From Muribaculum intestinale (GTDB taxonomy: Bacteria; Bacteroidota; Bacteroidia; Bacteroidales; Muribaculaceae), in the NCBI RefSeq assembly GCF_002201515.1, contig NZ_CP021421.1, forward strand, positions 1,364,001 through 1,428,000: a stretch of 64,000 bases of DNA. Direction: 5' to 3'. Below are positions 1 to 8,472 of the stretch, piece by piece. Position 1 is the stretch's first letter, and every line of letters begins with the position of its first letter. Made by a program: the position numbers and the translations under genes. Below the pieces are notes generated by a model, which made no database searches, was not told where the DNA came from, and saw only the letters and a program-made list of their open reading frames with translations.

Positions 1-330
1 GCCGACATGCACGAACGCAAGCATACCATGGCCCGCATGTCGCGCGGAGCAATCGCACTGCCTGGAGGTATCGGCACATTTGAAGAGATGTTCGAAATAA
101 TCACATGGCGCCAGCTCGAATTATATACAGGCCCCATGGTGATATGCAACGTCATGGGATTCTACGACAAGTTGCTCGAGTTCCTGGCGCATGTGGATGA
201 AGAGCATTTCATGCGCCCCGGCGCTCCGGCCCGACTCTGGCGTGTGGCCTCATCGGCAGAAGAAGCTGTAGATATGGCTCTCGCTCCTGCCGATATAATC
301 ACCGACGACTATACACAAGGAAAATTCTGA
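1..330 (+). CDS. LOG-family protein (phosphoribohydrolase-like), 5'-truncated
   Basis: The frame is open from the first base of the window, so the N-terminal part of the protein lies outside and only the last 109 residues are visible. They carry the LOG (lysine-decarboxylase-like) signature PGGIGTFEEMFEIITWRQL, a Rossmann-type nucleotide-binding motif with the family's catalytic Arg and Glu. Members cleave nucleoside 5'-monophosphates such as cytokinin ribotides, or remain uncharacterised; the true bacterial substrate is often unknown. The stop is 7 bases before the DUF4271 gene, so the two are probably co-transcribed. The family call is strong, the exact reaction is not. Confidence 0.85.
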   Translation, partial: ADMHERKHTMARMSRGAIALPGGIGTFEEMFEIITWRQLELYTGPMVICNVMGFYDKLLEFLAHVDEEHFMRPGAPARLWRVASSAEEAVDMALAPADIITDDYTQGKF

Positions 331-337
331 CCATACG

Positions 338-1117
338 ATGCAATTCCAGCAGTACTCCCATCCGGACGACGCGCCCACCGAACTGTGGATAAGCGGACTT
401 ACGCAAGACAGCGTAGGATACACTACCGGACTTGCCGCCACAGACCGTCCGGAACTGCCGGGATACAACTCCGGAGTACTTTGCATGGTGATAGCGATGA
501 TGCTGCTCGTAATATTCAACGCTCGCCATTACGGACGATTCTTCAGGCGCCTTGTGAAAAATGTATGGAGCATACGCGTACGAACCAATCTGTTTGACGA
601 GCATACTGTCAACGAGACCCGCATAATGATAGCCTTGATTGTGCAGGTATGTGTGTGCGAATCTCTGCTCGGAGTCACATGGATGACCAGTCACGGATAC
701 ACATTTACCTCCGGAGGGTTGGCTGCTGCTGCTGCAATAGGCACACTCATCACGTGCCTTTACTATGTAGCACAGATTGTCGTATACAGAATAGTCGGCT
801 ATGCATTCACATCGCGTCTGCTGTGCATACAGTGGATTCAGGGCTTCAACTCCACCCAGACCCTTTTGGGCTTCGCCCTGCTCGTGCCTACCCTTATATC
901 TCTTTTCTATCCGTCGGCATCTGAAGGTCTTATTACCGTATCGGTGTGCCTATACATCCTGGCCCGGATTGTGTTTATCTGCAAAGGTTTTAGGATTTTT
1001 TACCACAATTTCTTCTCATTGACATATTTTATTTTGTACCTTTGCAGCGTGGAAATTATTCCTTTGATTTTAGTATACAGAGGGATATCTTCTATTTGTT
1101 GTAATTTTCTGAGTTAA
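338..1117 (+). CDS. DUF4271 integral membrane protein
   Basis: A 259-residue protein with a soluble N-terminal stretch of about 45 residues followed by roughly six hydrophobic segments (for example around residues 48-65, 90-110, 130-150, 165-185 and near the C-terminus). In many Bacteroidetes a DUF4271 membrane protein sits directly upstream of uroporphyrinogen-III synthase, exactly as here, and that order is the main basis for the call. Its function is unknown. The ATG chosen is the first in frame after the LOG stop. A perfect TAnnTTTG box inside its 3' end suggests that the downstream hemD unit can also be transcribed separately. Confidence 0.75.
   Translation: MQFQQYSHPDDAPTELWISGLTQDSVGYTTGLAATDRPELPGYNSGVLCMVIAMMLLVIFNARHYGRFFRRLVKNVWSIRVRTNLFDEHTVNETRIMIALIVQVCVCESLLGVTWMTSHGYTFTSGGLAAAAAIGTLITCLYYVAQIVVYRIVGYAFTSRLLCIQWIQGFNSTQTLLGFALLVPTLISLFYPSASEGLITVSVCLYILARIVFICKGFRIFYHNFFSLTYFILYLCSVEIIPLILVYRGISSICCNFLS
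1037..1044 (+). promoter_or_regulatory. Bacteroidetes -7 box upstream of hemD
   Basis: TACCTTTG fits the TAnnTTTG -7 consensus and lies about 88 bases before the hemD GTG, inside the 3' end of the DUF4271 gene. No TTTG was found at the usual 19-21 base spacing upstream, so the assignment rests on the -7 box alone. Confidence 0.4.
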
Positions 1118-1131
1118 AGTCTCCTAACATA

Positions 1132-1872
1132 GTGAAAGTAAAGAAAGTACTGGTGTCGCAGCCAAAGCCTGCCTCTGAAAAATCCCCTTATTACGAGATC
1201 GCGGAGAAATATGGTGTGGAAATCGAATTCCGTCCATTCATCAAGGTTGAGGGACTTACGGCGAAGGAATTTCGCCAGTCGCGCATAAATCTGTCAGACT
1301 TTACTGCAGTCATATTCACAGCCCGCACGGCTGTTGATCATTTCTTCCGTCTATGTGAAGAGATGCGTTACAGTGTACCCGACACACTGAAGTATTTCTG
1401 CACAACCGAGGCCATTGCCAATTATCTGCAAAAGTATATCGTATACCGCAAGCGTAAGATTTTCTTCGTGACTACCGGTAAACTCGACGACCTGTTGCCA
1501 TCGCTTCTCAAGCATAATAAAGAGCGTTATCTCTATGCAGTCAGCGATGTACACAATGATGCAGCCAACATCCTCGACCGCAACAACATCAACTATACCA
1601 AGGCCGTGATGTACCGCACTGTAAGCAACGACTTTCAGCCCGGCGAGCCATTTGACTACGATATGCTCCTGTTCTTCAGCCCGATGGGTATTGACTCACT
1701 GCTCAAGAACTTCCCGGAATTCCATCAGAACGACATACAGATAGGCTGCTTCGGAGCAACAACAGCCCAGGCTGTACGTAACGCCGGTCTGCGTCTGGAC
1801 ATGGAAGCCCCCACACAGAAAGCTCCGTCAATGACCGCCGCTCTCGATGCATTTCTGAAAGAGCACAATTAA
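1132..1872 (+). CDS. hemD: Uroporphyrinogen-III synthase
   Basis: A 246-residue HemD-type protein that would close and invert ring D of hydroxymethylbilane to give uroporphyrinogen III in haem and corrinoid synthesis. It begins at a GTG with the characteristic MKVKKVLVSQPKP, shows the two alternating alpha/beta domains of the family, and has the usual poorly conserved sequence with landmarks such as IFTARTAVDHFF and a late FFSPMGIDSLLKNFP stretch. HemD in Bacteroidetes is commonly found between DUF4271 and rnpA, as here. No other haem genes are nearby. The GTG start is 14 bases after the DUF4271 stop and is the natural choice because the alignment-like N-terminus starts there. Confidence 0.85.
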   Translation: MKVKKVLVSQPKPASEKSPYYEIAEKYGVEIEFRPFIKVEGLTAKEFRQSRINLSDFTAVIFTARTAVDHFFRLCEEMRYSVPDTLKYFCTTEAIANYLQKYIVYRKRKIFFVTTGKLDDLLPSLLKHNKERYLYAVSDVHNDAANILDRNNINYTKAVMYRTVSNDFQPGEPFDYDMLLFFSPMGIDSLLKNFPEFHQNDIQIGCFGATTAQAVRNAGLRLDMEAPTQKAPSMTAALDAFLKEHN

Positions 1873-1890
1873 ACTATATCGTCCAGCGAT

Positions 1891-2337
1891 ATGGTAAATA
1901 TATCACAGCACACTTTTCGACTGTACAAGCGCGAGAAGCTCTGCTCGGACACAGCCATCGACCTGCTCTTTTCCCGTCAAGGAGGAGGGCAGGCCGCGCT
2001 GTTTTTTCCCCTGCGCGTTGTATGGCGCCACAATCAGGCACGCAGCGGTGGAGCACAGTTTATGATAAGCGTGCCCAAAAAGCGCCTTCGCCACGCCGTG
2101 GACCGCGTTGCCATGAGAAGGCTCATCCGCGAGGCCTATCGTCTCAATCGTCGGCATCTCGGCGAAGCCATTGACATGCCCGTAGACATAGCCTTTGCAT
2201 ATGTGGCCGACAGACATACCGACTTCCGCCGAGTGAGCCACGCGATGATAAAGAGCCTTAGACGCATTGCCAAATCGGTACTTCCGGACGGTTATGACTC
2301 AGAAACAGACAACAGCACTCGCGACAAGGTGCAGTAA
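1891..2337 (+). CDS. rnpA: Ribonuclease P protein component
   Basis: This 148-residue basic protein is the protein subunit of RNase P, which matures the 5' ends of tRNAs together with the catalytic RNA. The signature region [19 protein letters not shown] matches the RNR motif of RnpA, and the N-terminal half begins with the usual [12 protein letters not shown]. It is somewhat longer than the typical 115-130 residues because of a C-terminal tail. It is followed by yidD, the classical rnpA-yidD pairing that in many bacteria lies near the replication origin. No rpmH is present upstream in this window. Confidence 0.92.
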   Translation: MVNISQHTFRLYKREKLCSDTAIDLLFSRQGGGQAALFFPLRVVWRHNQARSGGAQFMISVPKKRLRHAVDRVAMRRLIREAYRLNRRHLGEAIDMPVDIAFAYVADRHTDFRRVSHAMIKSLRRIAKSVLPDGYDSETDNSTRDKVQ

Positions 2338-2362
2338 TAGTAGCAACCCCATACCCTCCCGT

Positions 2363-2587
2363 ATGATAAAGCGATTGACAGTCCGGTTGCTGATATTACC
2401 GATACAATTTTACCGCGCGGCCATCTCCCCACATTTCCCTCCGTCGTGCCGCTTCACCCCGACATGCAGCCAATATGCCATTGAGGCCATACAACGCCAC
2501 GGCCCACTGCGCGGCATGTGGCTCACACTACGACGGCTGTCGAGATGCCATCCATGGGGAGGGAGCGGATATGATCCGGTACCTTAA
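2363..2587 (+). CDS. yidD: Membrane protein insertion efficiency factor YidD
   Basis: A 74-residue protein with the YidD hallmark [14 protein letters not shown] and the following [12 protein letters not shown]. YidD is a small membrane-associated factor that assists YidC/Sec-dependent insertion of inner-membrane proteins. An in-frame ATG further upstream at 2267 would add 32 residues lying within rnpA and with no resemblance to the family, so the ATG at 2363 giving [10 protein letters not shown] is preferred. It lies 25 bases after rnpA and 5 bases before the TatD gene, consistent with a single transcript. Confidence 0.9.
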   Translation: MIKRLTVRLLILPIQFYRAAISPHFPPSCRFTPTCSQYAIEAIQRHGPLRGMWLTLRRLSRCHPWGGSGYDPVP

Positions 2588-2592
2588 AAAGC

Positions 2593-3183
2593 ATGTTTGA
2601 CTTCCATACACACAATCCCGATGCCATCGACGCTATGATAAACGCAGAACCGGGATTCATACCTCGACAAGGAGCAATATACTCGGTAGGAATACATCCA
2701 TGGAACTGCGCCAATGTAACTGACATGGAACTGCGACGGCTGGATGCCGACGCACGGCTCGACTGCGTAAAGGCAATAGGTGAGACCGGTCTCGATAAAC
2801 TTCGCGGCGCGCCAATCGAACGACAGACAGAACTGCTGATACACCACATAGCCCTCAGCGAGGAACTACACAAACCCCTTGTATTGCACATAGTGAGGGC
2901 ATTCCCTGAAATCATAGCGCTCAAACACAGGTTTAAGCCTCGGAAGCCATGGATAATCCACGGCTTCCGAGGCAAACCTCAACAAGCTGCCGAACTGTTG
3001 CGCCACGGATTCTACCTCTCATTAGGCAAACATTTCAATCAAGAATCAGCTAAAATCATACCATCAGAAAGATTGCTGGCAGAGACTGATGACTCCGATA
3101 TGGATATAACCGAGATTGCAGCCATGCTCCCTACCCTCGATCCGGCACTCCCTTCAAAAATTCTCAGCTTAAAAATTTCATAG
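2593..3183 (+). CDS. TatD-family metal-dependent hydrolase
   Basis: A 196-residue TIM-barrel metallohydrolase of the TatD family, shorter than the usual 255-265 residues. The metal ligands are all visible: the N-terminal HxH at residues 5 and 7, Glu64 in GETGLD, His99 in LHI, His123 in IHGFRG and Asp166 in ETDDSD. TatD enzymes are 3'-5' DNases or quality-control nucleases; short Bacteroidetes versions are less well characterised. The shortening is spread between motifs and does not break any of them, so it appears functional. It overlaps nothing and ends shortly before a new promoter-like box for DUF362. Confidence 0.85.
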   Translation: MFDFHTHNPDAIDAMINAEPGFIPRQGAIYSVGIHPWNCANVTDMELRRLDADARLDCVKAIGETGLDKLRGAPIERQTELLIHHIALSEELHKPLVLHIVRAFPEIIALKHRFKPRKPWIIHGFRGKPQQAAELLRHGFYLSLGKHFNQESAKIIPSERLLAETDDSDMDITEIAAMLPTLDPALPSKILSLKIS

Positions 3184-3191
3184 AAATTTAG

Positions 3192-3199
3192 TATATTTG
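3192..3199 (+). promoter_or_regulatory. -7 box upstream of the DUF362 gene
   Basis: TATATTTG fits TAnnTTTG and lies about 25 bases before the DUF362 ATG, giving a short leader. The -33 element is not obvious. Confidence 0.45.
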
Positions 3200-3224
3200 C
3201 GTTCAAGTGTAAATTACAATCGTC

Positions 3225-4118
3225 ATGGAGAAAGAAAATCCCTCAAAAGTATATTTCTGTTCGCGAATCAATGCTGAAAATCTTGTCAAGGCATATCAGG
3301 CTCTCGGACGCGAGGCTAAAGGTCGTGTGGCAATAAAACTCTCGACCGGAGAAGCCGGCAACCCCAACCATCTAAGCACCGATGTGATAAAACAGCTGGT
3401 ACAGCTTACAAAGGGCACTATAGTGGAATGCAACACAGCTTACGAGGGACGCCGCAACACTGTCGCCGAACATATGCAGACAGCCGCCGAACATGGTTTC
3501 ACTGCTATAGCCGACGTAGATATAATGGATGCAGAGGGCGATATCGAGCTTCCTGTAAGAAACGGACGCCATCTGAATCGCAACTATGTAGGAAAAAACT
3601 GGGAAAATTACGACTTCACAATCGTGCTGTCGCACTTCAAGGGACATCCTATGGCAGGATTCGGCGGTGCGCTCAAGAATGTGGCTATCGGCATGGCGTC
3701 GTCGCGCGGCAAGGCATGGATACATACAGCAGGCCGCTCACTGGATGTGCCTGTCGATTGGGAGAATGTGCCCTCTCAGGAAGACTTCCTCGAATCAATG
3801 GCTGAAGCCTGCGAGTCGGTATTCGACAAGGCAGGAGACCGGATACTATACATTAACGTAGCCAACAACCTGTCGGTCGACTGCGACTGCGTGGCCGAAC
3901 CGGAAACCATACACATGGAGGATATCGGCATACTCGCCTCGCTCGACCCTGTAGCGCTCGACCGTGCGAGCATCGACATGGTGTACAACTCGCCGGACCC
4001 GGGAAAATCCCACCTCATCGAACGTATCGAATCGCGCTGCGGCACCCATCTACTCGACTATGCAGAGCAGATGGGACTCGGCTCGCAGAAATATGTAATC
4101 GAGAATATCGAGTTCTGA
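3225..4118 (+). CDS. DUF362 domain-containing protein
   Basis: A 297-residue soluble protein covered by the DUF362 fold: the N-terminal RVAIKLSTGE, a central VLSHFKGHPMAGFGGALKN and the conserved GILASLDPVALDRASIDMV near the C-terminus. Many family members carry a ferredoxin domain with four-cysteine clusters. This one has only scattered cysteines (for example the DCDC segment), so it belongs to the shorter group without an added Fe-S domain. The function is unknown; a redox or metal-related role is often suggested for the family. Its stop codon overlaps the start of the next gene (TGATG), indicating translational coupling. Confidence 0.85.
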   Translation: MEKENPSKVYFCSRINAENLVKAYQALGREAKGRVAIKLSTGEAGNPNHLSTDVIKQLVQLTKGTIVECNTAYEGRRNTVAEHMQTAAEHGFTAIADVDIMDAEGDIELPVRNGRHLNRNYVGKNWENYDFTIVLSHFKGHPMAGFGGALKNVAIGMASSRGKAWIHTAGRSLDVPVDWENVPSQEDFLESMAEACESVFDKAGDRILYINVANNLSVDCDCVAEPETIHMEDIGILASLDPVALDRASIDMVYNSPDPGKSHLIERIESRCGTHLLDYAEQMGLGSQKYVIENIEF

Positions 4119-4624
4119 TGCGTGTGGCCATAGAAAAAGCCAAAGAAGCACAGGTAGTAATTATGTGCGGAGTAAGCGGTTCGGGAAAGACGTTTTTCGC
4201 CCGCAGGCTTGAACAAGCAGGGTTCTGCCGCATTTCATCCGACGACATCGTATGGAATAAATATGGCAGTGACTTCACACATTTCCCACTCCAACGACAG
4301 AAAGAAATATTCATGGAGGCTCAACATGAGCTGGCCCAACAGATGATATCGCTTATTGACATCGGTAAGAAAGTAGTTGTCGACTCAACCATGTGCCGCC
4401 GTGCAAAGCGCGACCAAATGCGGGCCCTATGCATCAGCAAAGGGATACAGCCGGTCATAGTCTATATGTCGGCCCCGCTGCACATACTCAAAGAAAGACT
4501 ATCGGAGCGCAAAGACACAGGCCCTGATGACCTGATAGTAGACGAGAAGAATCTCTACCGGTTCTACACCAATTTCGAGATACCATATATTGATGAAAAT
4601 GCAATCATATGCAATTCCATCTGA
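4118..4624 (+). CDS. P-loop kinase-like ATP-binding protein
   Basis: A 168-residue AAA/zeta-toxin-like small kinase. The Walker A motif GVSGSGKT lies at residues 18-25, followed by ISSDDIVWNKYG, which resembles the substrate-binding Asp region of polynucleotide or small-molecule kinases. VVVDSTMC supplies the second strand and a lid-like RLSERKD segment follows. It is coupled to the DUF362 gene by a one-base overlap, so the two may act on a common pathway, but no substrate can be read from the sequence. There is no antitoxin-like neighbour, so the zeta-toxin alternative is unlikely. Confidence 0.75.
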   Translation: MRVAIEKAKEAQVVIMCGVSGSGKTFFARRLEQAGFCRISSDDIVWNKYGSDFTHFPLQRQKEIFMEAQHELAQQMISLIDIGKKVVVDSTMCRRAKRDQMRALCISKGIQPVIVYMSAPLHILKERLSERKDTGPDDLIVDEKNLYRFYTNFEIPYIDENAIICNSI

Positions 4625-4635
4625 CAAAAAGCAAA

Positions 4636-4667
4636 CCGCCGTAGCATCTATCGCGATGCTACGGCGG
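4636..4667. terminator. Bidirectional intrinsic terminator
   Basis: A perfect 13-bp stem (CCGCCGTAGCATC / GATGCTACGGCGG) with a 6-base loop sits between the convergent P-loop kinase gene and the outer-membrane protein gene. T-rich flanks are modest. Confidence 0.75.
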
Positions 4668-4714
4668 ATATGTTGTTGATAAGTACCTTTTTACAGAGCT
4701 ATCTCCGGATGAAA

Positions 4715-5410
4715 TCAGAAGTTATAGCCCAGCGATATATTAAAGTTGCTGTTCTTTATCGAAGCATTCTCCCATTCCTTCTTATCTGCGATGTTGACAA
4801 GACCGAACTGATAGTTCATGCCAAGATATACCTTATGGAAAGTATATCCGAGACCTACGCCCAGACCGAAATCAAAACGCTTTAAGCCGGCCTTATAGTC
4901 ATCCTCGTCAGAAACGCCAAAAAGATCTATATCAGTATTTCCTTCGTTATCCTCATATTTCATTTTGCCGTTTACACCATAAGCGAAATAGGGACCAAAG
5001 TTAATCTGAAGCTGCGACTCTTCCGCGAAGTTAAGACGATAAGAAGCATATACAGGGAGTTCAAGATAACCGGCGGTCATAGTGGTCTTGGCAGTATAGC
5101 CATCTTCAGTGACCTCCTCCTTGGCGCCCTTCACGGTGTAGAACAGACCTGTATTGATATAGAAAGAACGTACGATGGGAAACTCTACAGCCAGACCGGC
5201 ACTGAATCCCACCTTTGAACCGAGGTCGGAGTCATCAATCTTATCAACAGAGTAAGTAGAGACATTCAGGCCTACACGCGGACCGATGACAATGCTCTGT
5301 TCAACTTCGTCAGTATCCCAGAATGAAAATTCAGACGAATCGGAAGCACGCTGTGCCGAAAGGCCGAGAGCTGATACTACTGCCAGAGCAGTCAGAAATA
5401 ATTTTTTCAT
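4715..5410 (-). CDS. Outer membrane beta-barrel protein (PorT/porin-like)
   Basis: A 231-residue protein with a clear signal peptide (MKKLFLTALAVVSALGLSAQ) followed by alternating amphipathic strands such as GPRVGLNVSTYSVD and FDFGLGVGLGYTFH and ending in NISLGYNF, whose terminal aromatic residue is typical of barrels. This matches the outer-membrane beta-barrel (OMP_b-brl_2) group common in Bacteroidetes. No ligand is predictable. It lies 44 bases downstream of the PD40 propeller gene on the same strand and may share its transcript. A TATTTTTG box ends only two bases before the ATG, so if used it would give an essentially leaderless message. Confidence 0.8.
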   Translation of the reverse strand: MKKLFLTALAVVSALGLSAQRASDSSEFSFWDTDEVEQSIVIGPRVGLNVSTYSVDKIDDSDLGSKVGFSAGLAVEFPIVRSFYINTGLFYTVKGAKEEVTEDGYTAKTTMTAGYLELPVYASYRLNFAEESQLQINFGPYFAYGVNGKMKYEDNEGNTDIDLFGVSDEDDYKAGLKRFDFGLGVGLGYTFHKVYLGMNYQFGLVNIADKKEWENASIKNSNFNISLGYNF

Positions 5411-5454
5411 TGCAAAAATAAATTATGGTTAATAACTGGTGGTTAGGTGTTGTA

Positions 5455-6462
5455 TCAAAGGTCGAATGACATTTTCCATACGTTGAATATGCGGTTGGCC
5501 GAGCCGCGCTGGGAAAGGAAATAGATATACTTTCCGTCGGGCGACCATATTGCCGACATATCGTTGCCGGGATGATAAGTAAGCTGGGTAAGATTAGTAC
5601 CGTCAGTACGCACTACAAAAATGTCGGTATTTATTGCCTTATCCTTTTCCGATACACTTGTACCTGTCACCAGTAGCCATTTGCCGTCAGGTGAAAGCTG
5701 CGGAGTGGTGAAGCTGCGTCCGGGTTGCGACAATATTATCTCCTCTACACCGGTCTCAAAATTGATACGCCATATCTCGCTCTCCTTCTGGTCGGTGAAA
5801 CGTGCGCAATATATCTCATTATCCTTTCCGGGAATCAACACCGGTGTCATGCCACGAGAATAGTTGGAAAAAAGGTTGGTCTTGCGGTCATAGCTCCATA
5901 TGCTGTATGACTGAAATCCCTCTCCACGGTGGAAGAAAATGGTATTTCCATCGCGGGAAAGAACACCTCCATAGTCATTGTCATTACCTCCTGAAATCTG
6001 TTTAACCACCGATCCCTGCTCGGCATTAACAAGATATATGCCGTGATGTCCGTTGCGTACTTCAGTAAAACACAGAGTAGTACCGTCGGGACTCCAGCTG
6101 AAGTCCTCGACAGCTGTACGGAATGTGCGCTGCACGCTTGCACCGCCCTTCTTGGCATTCTTCACCATAATATTCTGAGTACCATTTTTGAGATTGATAT
6201 AAGCTATCTTCTGTCCGTCGGGCGATATGGCTATCTGCGGGTTTACCCACCAGTCTACCCCCGAGGCTTTCTTCTTGCCGAATATGCCCGTACGATTGTT
6301 GACAGTATACAACACACAATCGGCATCGTCGGTAATACGCTCAAAATTAACACCTCCCTCTTCAGGTACATTTACGACAGAGTAGTCAAACTTTATCTTT
6401 TTAGCCTCTGCATTTACTGCCAGAAGCGAAATTGTAAGGATGGCTGCGAAAATTTTATTCAT
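5455..6462 (-). CDS. Secreted TolB-like (PD40) beta-propeller protein
   Basis: A 335-residue protein with an N-terminal signal peptide and repeated PD40/TolB-like blades: ISPDGQKIAYIN, WSPDGTTLCFTE, SPDGKWLLVTG and WSPDGKYIYFLS. It is likely periplasmic or surface-exposed and used for protein-protein contact. It differs from TolB in lacking the N-terminal domain and any tol-pal neighbours. It sits upstream of a small outer-membrane barrel on the same strand, so an envelope role is plausible. A TAAATTTG box at 6511-6518 on the minus strand is a likely promoter. Confidence 0.8.
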   Translation of the reverse strand: MNKIFAAILTISLLAVNAEAKKIKFDYSVVNVPEEGGVNFERITDDADCVLYTVNNRTGIFGKKKASGVDWWVNPQIAISPDGQKIAYINLKNGTQNIMVKNAKKGGASVQRTFRTAVEDFSWSPDGTTLCFTEVRNGHHGIYLVNAEQGSVVKQISGGNDNDYGGVLSRDGNTIFFHRGEGFQSYSIWSYDRKTNLFSNYSRGMTPVLIPGKDNEIYCARFTDQKESEIWRINFETGVEEIILSQPGRSFTTPQLSPDGKWLLVTGTSVSEKDKAINTDIFVVRTDGTNLTQLTYHPGNDMSAIWSPDGKYIYFLSQRGSANRIFNVWKMSFDL

Positions 6463-6510
6463 TGAAATGTTGTAAATAATGAACTGGTTTATATAATTGT
6501 AAAACAGCTA

Positions 6511-6518
6511 CAAATTTA
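6511..6518 (-). promoter_or_regulatory. -7 box for the PD40 propeller gene
   Basis: Read on the minus strand this is TAAATTTG, about 48 bases before the ATG of the propeller gene. No good -33 element was seen. Confidence 0.4.
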
Positions 6519-6684
6519 CACATTTGTTAACCAATTACCCCCCCGATTGTTAATAATAATTAAAATATACATTTTGTAATGTTAATCCTTCTCAGGACTT
6601 GATAATACACTAAGAACTGCGCGATACACTGTTCGCACAGGATACCGCACAATGCTATATATAAATATATGTACAGATTGTCGG

Positions 6685-7242
6685 CTATACGTAGCCGAAC
6701 ATGCGGTGCATGGCATCAAAGCGCATCAGCGAGTCACCACCGTGGCGCGCCAGGGCTGCCCTCGCTTTGGCTACAGTGCGCTTCTCCATGGCGCCCGATT
6801 TAGAATAGAATTTGTCGGCATAGCATACGAGTTTCTCAAGTATTGACTCGGGCATATAGTCGCATTCCGGAAGCGGCAGCTGCTGCTGGACTATATCTTC
6901 CGCAGTGAGTCCTGTGCCGGTATGGGTTTCGGCCACACGTGCCCATTCCTCGGGAGCGCCCTCTTCGCGCAACATCCCTGCACCGATTATGCCATGTCGT
7001 ATATAAGGTTCTTCGCCTAAGCAATGTATTCCCGGAGCTTTCGTACGGCAAATGCCTATATCGTGGAGCATAGCCGCACCGCGTACCATATCGGCATCGA
7101 GTCCGAGCCGGGCCGCCTCGTTAAGGGCCACAGCCATATCGGCTACCTGGCATGCATGCTTCATATATATTTCCCGCATCAGGGGATTGTCTCCTGATGC
7201 GGGATAATATTTGTCGATTATAGCCTGATAATCAGTAGTCAT
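6685..7242 (-). CDS. HD-domain phosphohydrolase
   Basis: A 185-residue HD-superfamily protein with His29 in KHACQVADMA and the defining His60-Asp61 in AAMLHDIGI, then HGIIGAGMLREEG and ETHTGTGL, which supply further metal ligands. It resembles short single-domain bacterial HD hydrolases acting on nucleotides or phosphate esters; the substrate is unknown. It lies 10 bases downstream of ilvE on the same strand and is probably co-transcribed. No metabolic link to branched-chain amino acids is evident. Confidence 0.8.
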   Translation of the reverse strand: MTTDYQAIIDKYYPASGDNPLMREIYMKHACQVADMAVALNEAARLGLDADMVRGAAMLHDIGICRTKAPGIHCLGEEPYIRHGIIGAGMLREEGAPEEWARVAETHTGTGLTAEDIVQQQLPLPECDYMPESILEKLVCYADKFYSKSGAMEKRTVAKARAALARHGGDSLMRFDAMHRMFGYV

Positions 7243-7252
7243 TCAATCACAA

Positions 7253-8275
7253 TCAGTCAATAATAGTATTCCAGCCATGCACGTCGGGCTCTTCGCCGAG
7301 CTGTATGGCGCGGAGACGGTTGTAGAGAGCTGTTGTGACAGGCCCGGGCTGTCCGTCCTTGCTTACCACATACTTTATACCTGTGTCGAGGTCGTCGATT
7401 TCAGCTACAGGCGATGCTACGGCGGCAGTGCCGCATGCGGCCGCTTCTTCAATTTCAGCGAGCTCTTCTATAGGTATATGGCGCGCCTCTACCTCGATGC
7501 CCATATCACGTGCGAGCTGCATGAGGCTCTTGTTGGTAATCGAGGGAAGAATAGACTCTGACGCCGGAGTAATATACTTGCCGTCCTTTATGGCGAAGAA
7601 GTTGGCCGGACCACACTCGTCGATATATTTCTTTTCTTTAGGATCAAGATAAAGCACCGCACTGTATCCGAGTGAATGGGCTTTCTCACCCGCCTCAAGA
7701 CTGGCGGCATAGTTGCCACCTACTTTCCATCGTCCGGTACCCTTGGGAGCCACACGGTCAAATTCGCGCATAACACATATATTGGTGGGCTTAAATCCCT
7801 CCTTGAAGTACGGCCCAACCGGAGTAACGAGTATTATGAACATATATTCCTTGGCAGGCTTTACCCCAACCTGTGCCGAGATACCGATTTCAAGCGGACG
7901 GATATAAAGCGAGGCACCGCTGCCATACGGGGGCACAAAGCGCTCATTAAGCTTTACCACCTTCTTGACCATCTCGGTAAAAAGCTCTACGGGCACCGGC
8001 TCCATCATGATTCCTTTAGCCGATTCTATAATACGCCGGGCATTCTCTTCAAGGCGGAACACACGTATCTTTCCGTCTTTTCCACGGAAAGCCTTCAGAC
8101 CCTCGAATATCTCCTGCCCGTAGTGGAGGCAGGTAGCTGCAATATGGAGATCGATGGTCTCTGACTGAGATACCTCTATATCACCCCATTTGCCGTCGCG
8201 GAAGCAGCAACGTACATTGCAATCGGTAGGAATATAGCCAAATGAAAGATGGCTCCAGTCTAATTCTTTATCCAT
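7253..8275 (-). CDS. ilvE: Branched-chain amino acid aminotransferase
   Basis: A 340-residue PLP-dependent fold-IV transaminase interconverting leucine, isoleucine or valine with their 2-oxoacids using glutamate/2-oxoglutarate. The PLP lysine is Lys184 in GRWKVGGNYAASL, and HYGQEIFEGLKAFR and GTAAVASPVAEI are further family landmarks of the BCAT1-like group. An upstream in-frame ATG at 8314 would add 13 residues (MEPVCSCLKHKIV) unlike the family, so the ATG at 8275 is preferred. It has its own full promoter at 8347-8378, divergent from lysS. Confidence 0.93.
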   Translation of the reverse strand: MDKELDWSHLSFGYIPTDCNVRCCFRDGKWGDIEVSQSETIDLHIAATCLHYGQEIFEGLKAFRGKDGKIRVFRLEENARRIIESAKGIMMEPVPVELFTEMVKKVVKLNERFVPPYGSGASLYIRPLEIGISAQVGVKPAKEYMFIILVTPVGPYFKEGFKPTNICVMREFDRVAPKGTGRWKVGGNYAASLEAGEKAHSLGYSAVLYLDPKEKKYIDECGPANFFAIKDGKYITPASESILPSITNKSLMQLARDMGIEVEARHIPIEELAEIEEAAACGTAAVASPVAEIDDLDTGIKYVVSKDGQPGPVTTALYNRLRAIQLGEEPDVHGWNTIID

Positions 8276-8346
8276 AACTATTTTATGTTTTAAACAACTG
8301 CAGACAGGCTCCACAGTTGAATCAATTACTTTCTACCGCGAATTTA

Positions 8347-8378
8347 CAAAAATATTTCACTTGTCACCCTTTATCAAA
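8347..8378 (-). promoter_or_regulatory. ilvE promoter (TTTG-N20-TATTTTTG)
   Basis: On the minus strand TTTG at 8378-8375 is followed after exactly 20 bases by TATTTTTG at 8354-8347, a full match to the Bacteroidetes sigma-ABfr consensus. The predicted leader is about 70 bases. Confidence 0.65.
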
Positions 8379-8406
8379 CTATTTTATTTTATCATTATGT
8401 ATCAAA

Positions 8407-8438
8407 ATTGGCGAATAGAGATAAAATCGTTAATTTTG
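8407..8438 (+). promoter_or_regulatory. lysS promoter (ATTG-N20-TAATTTTG)
   Basis: ATTG at 8407-8410, a 20-base spacer, then TAATTTTG at 8431-8438. It points away from the ilvE promoter and leaves a leader of about 30 bases before the ATG at 8473. Confidence 0.6.
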
Positions 8439-8472
8439 CGATTAATTGACAAAACATTACAGTAAAAGCAAT

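Noticed and set aside
4118..4624. Zeta-type toxin of a toxin-antitoxin pair
   Set aside because: No antitoxin-sized gene is adjacent, and it is coupled to DUF362 instead.
4674..4682. TGTTGATAA as another DnaA box
   Set aside because: A lone copy beside a terminator; one nonamer variant is expected by chance in this AT-rich window.
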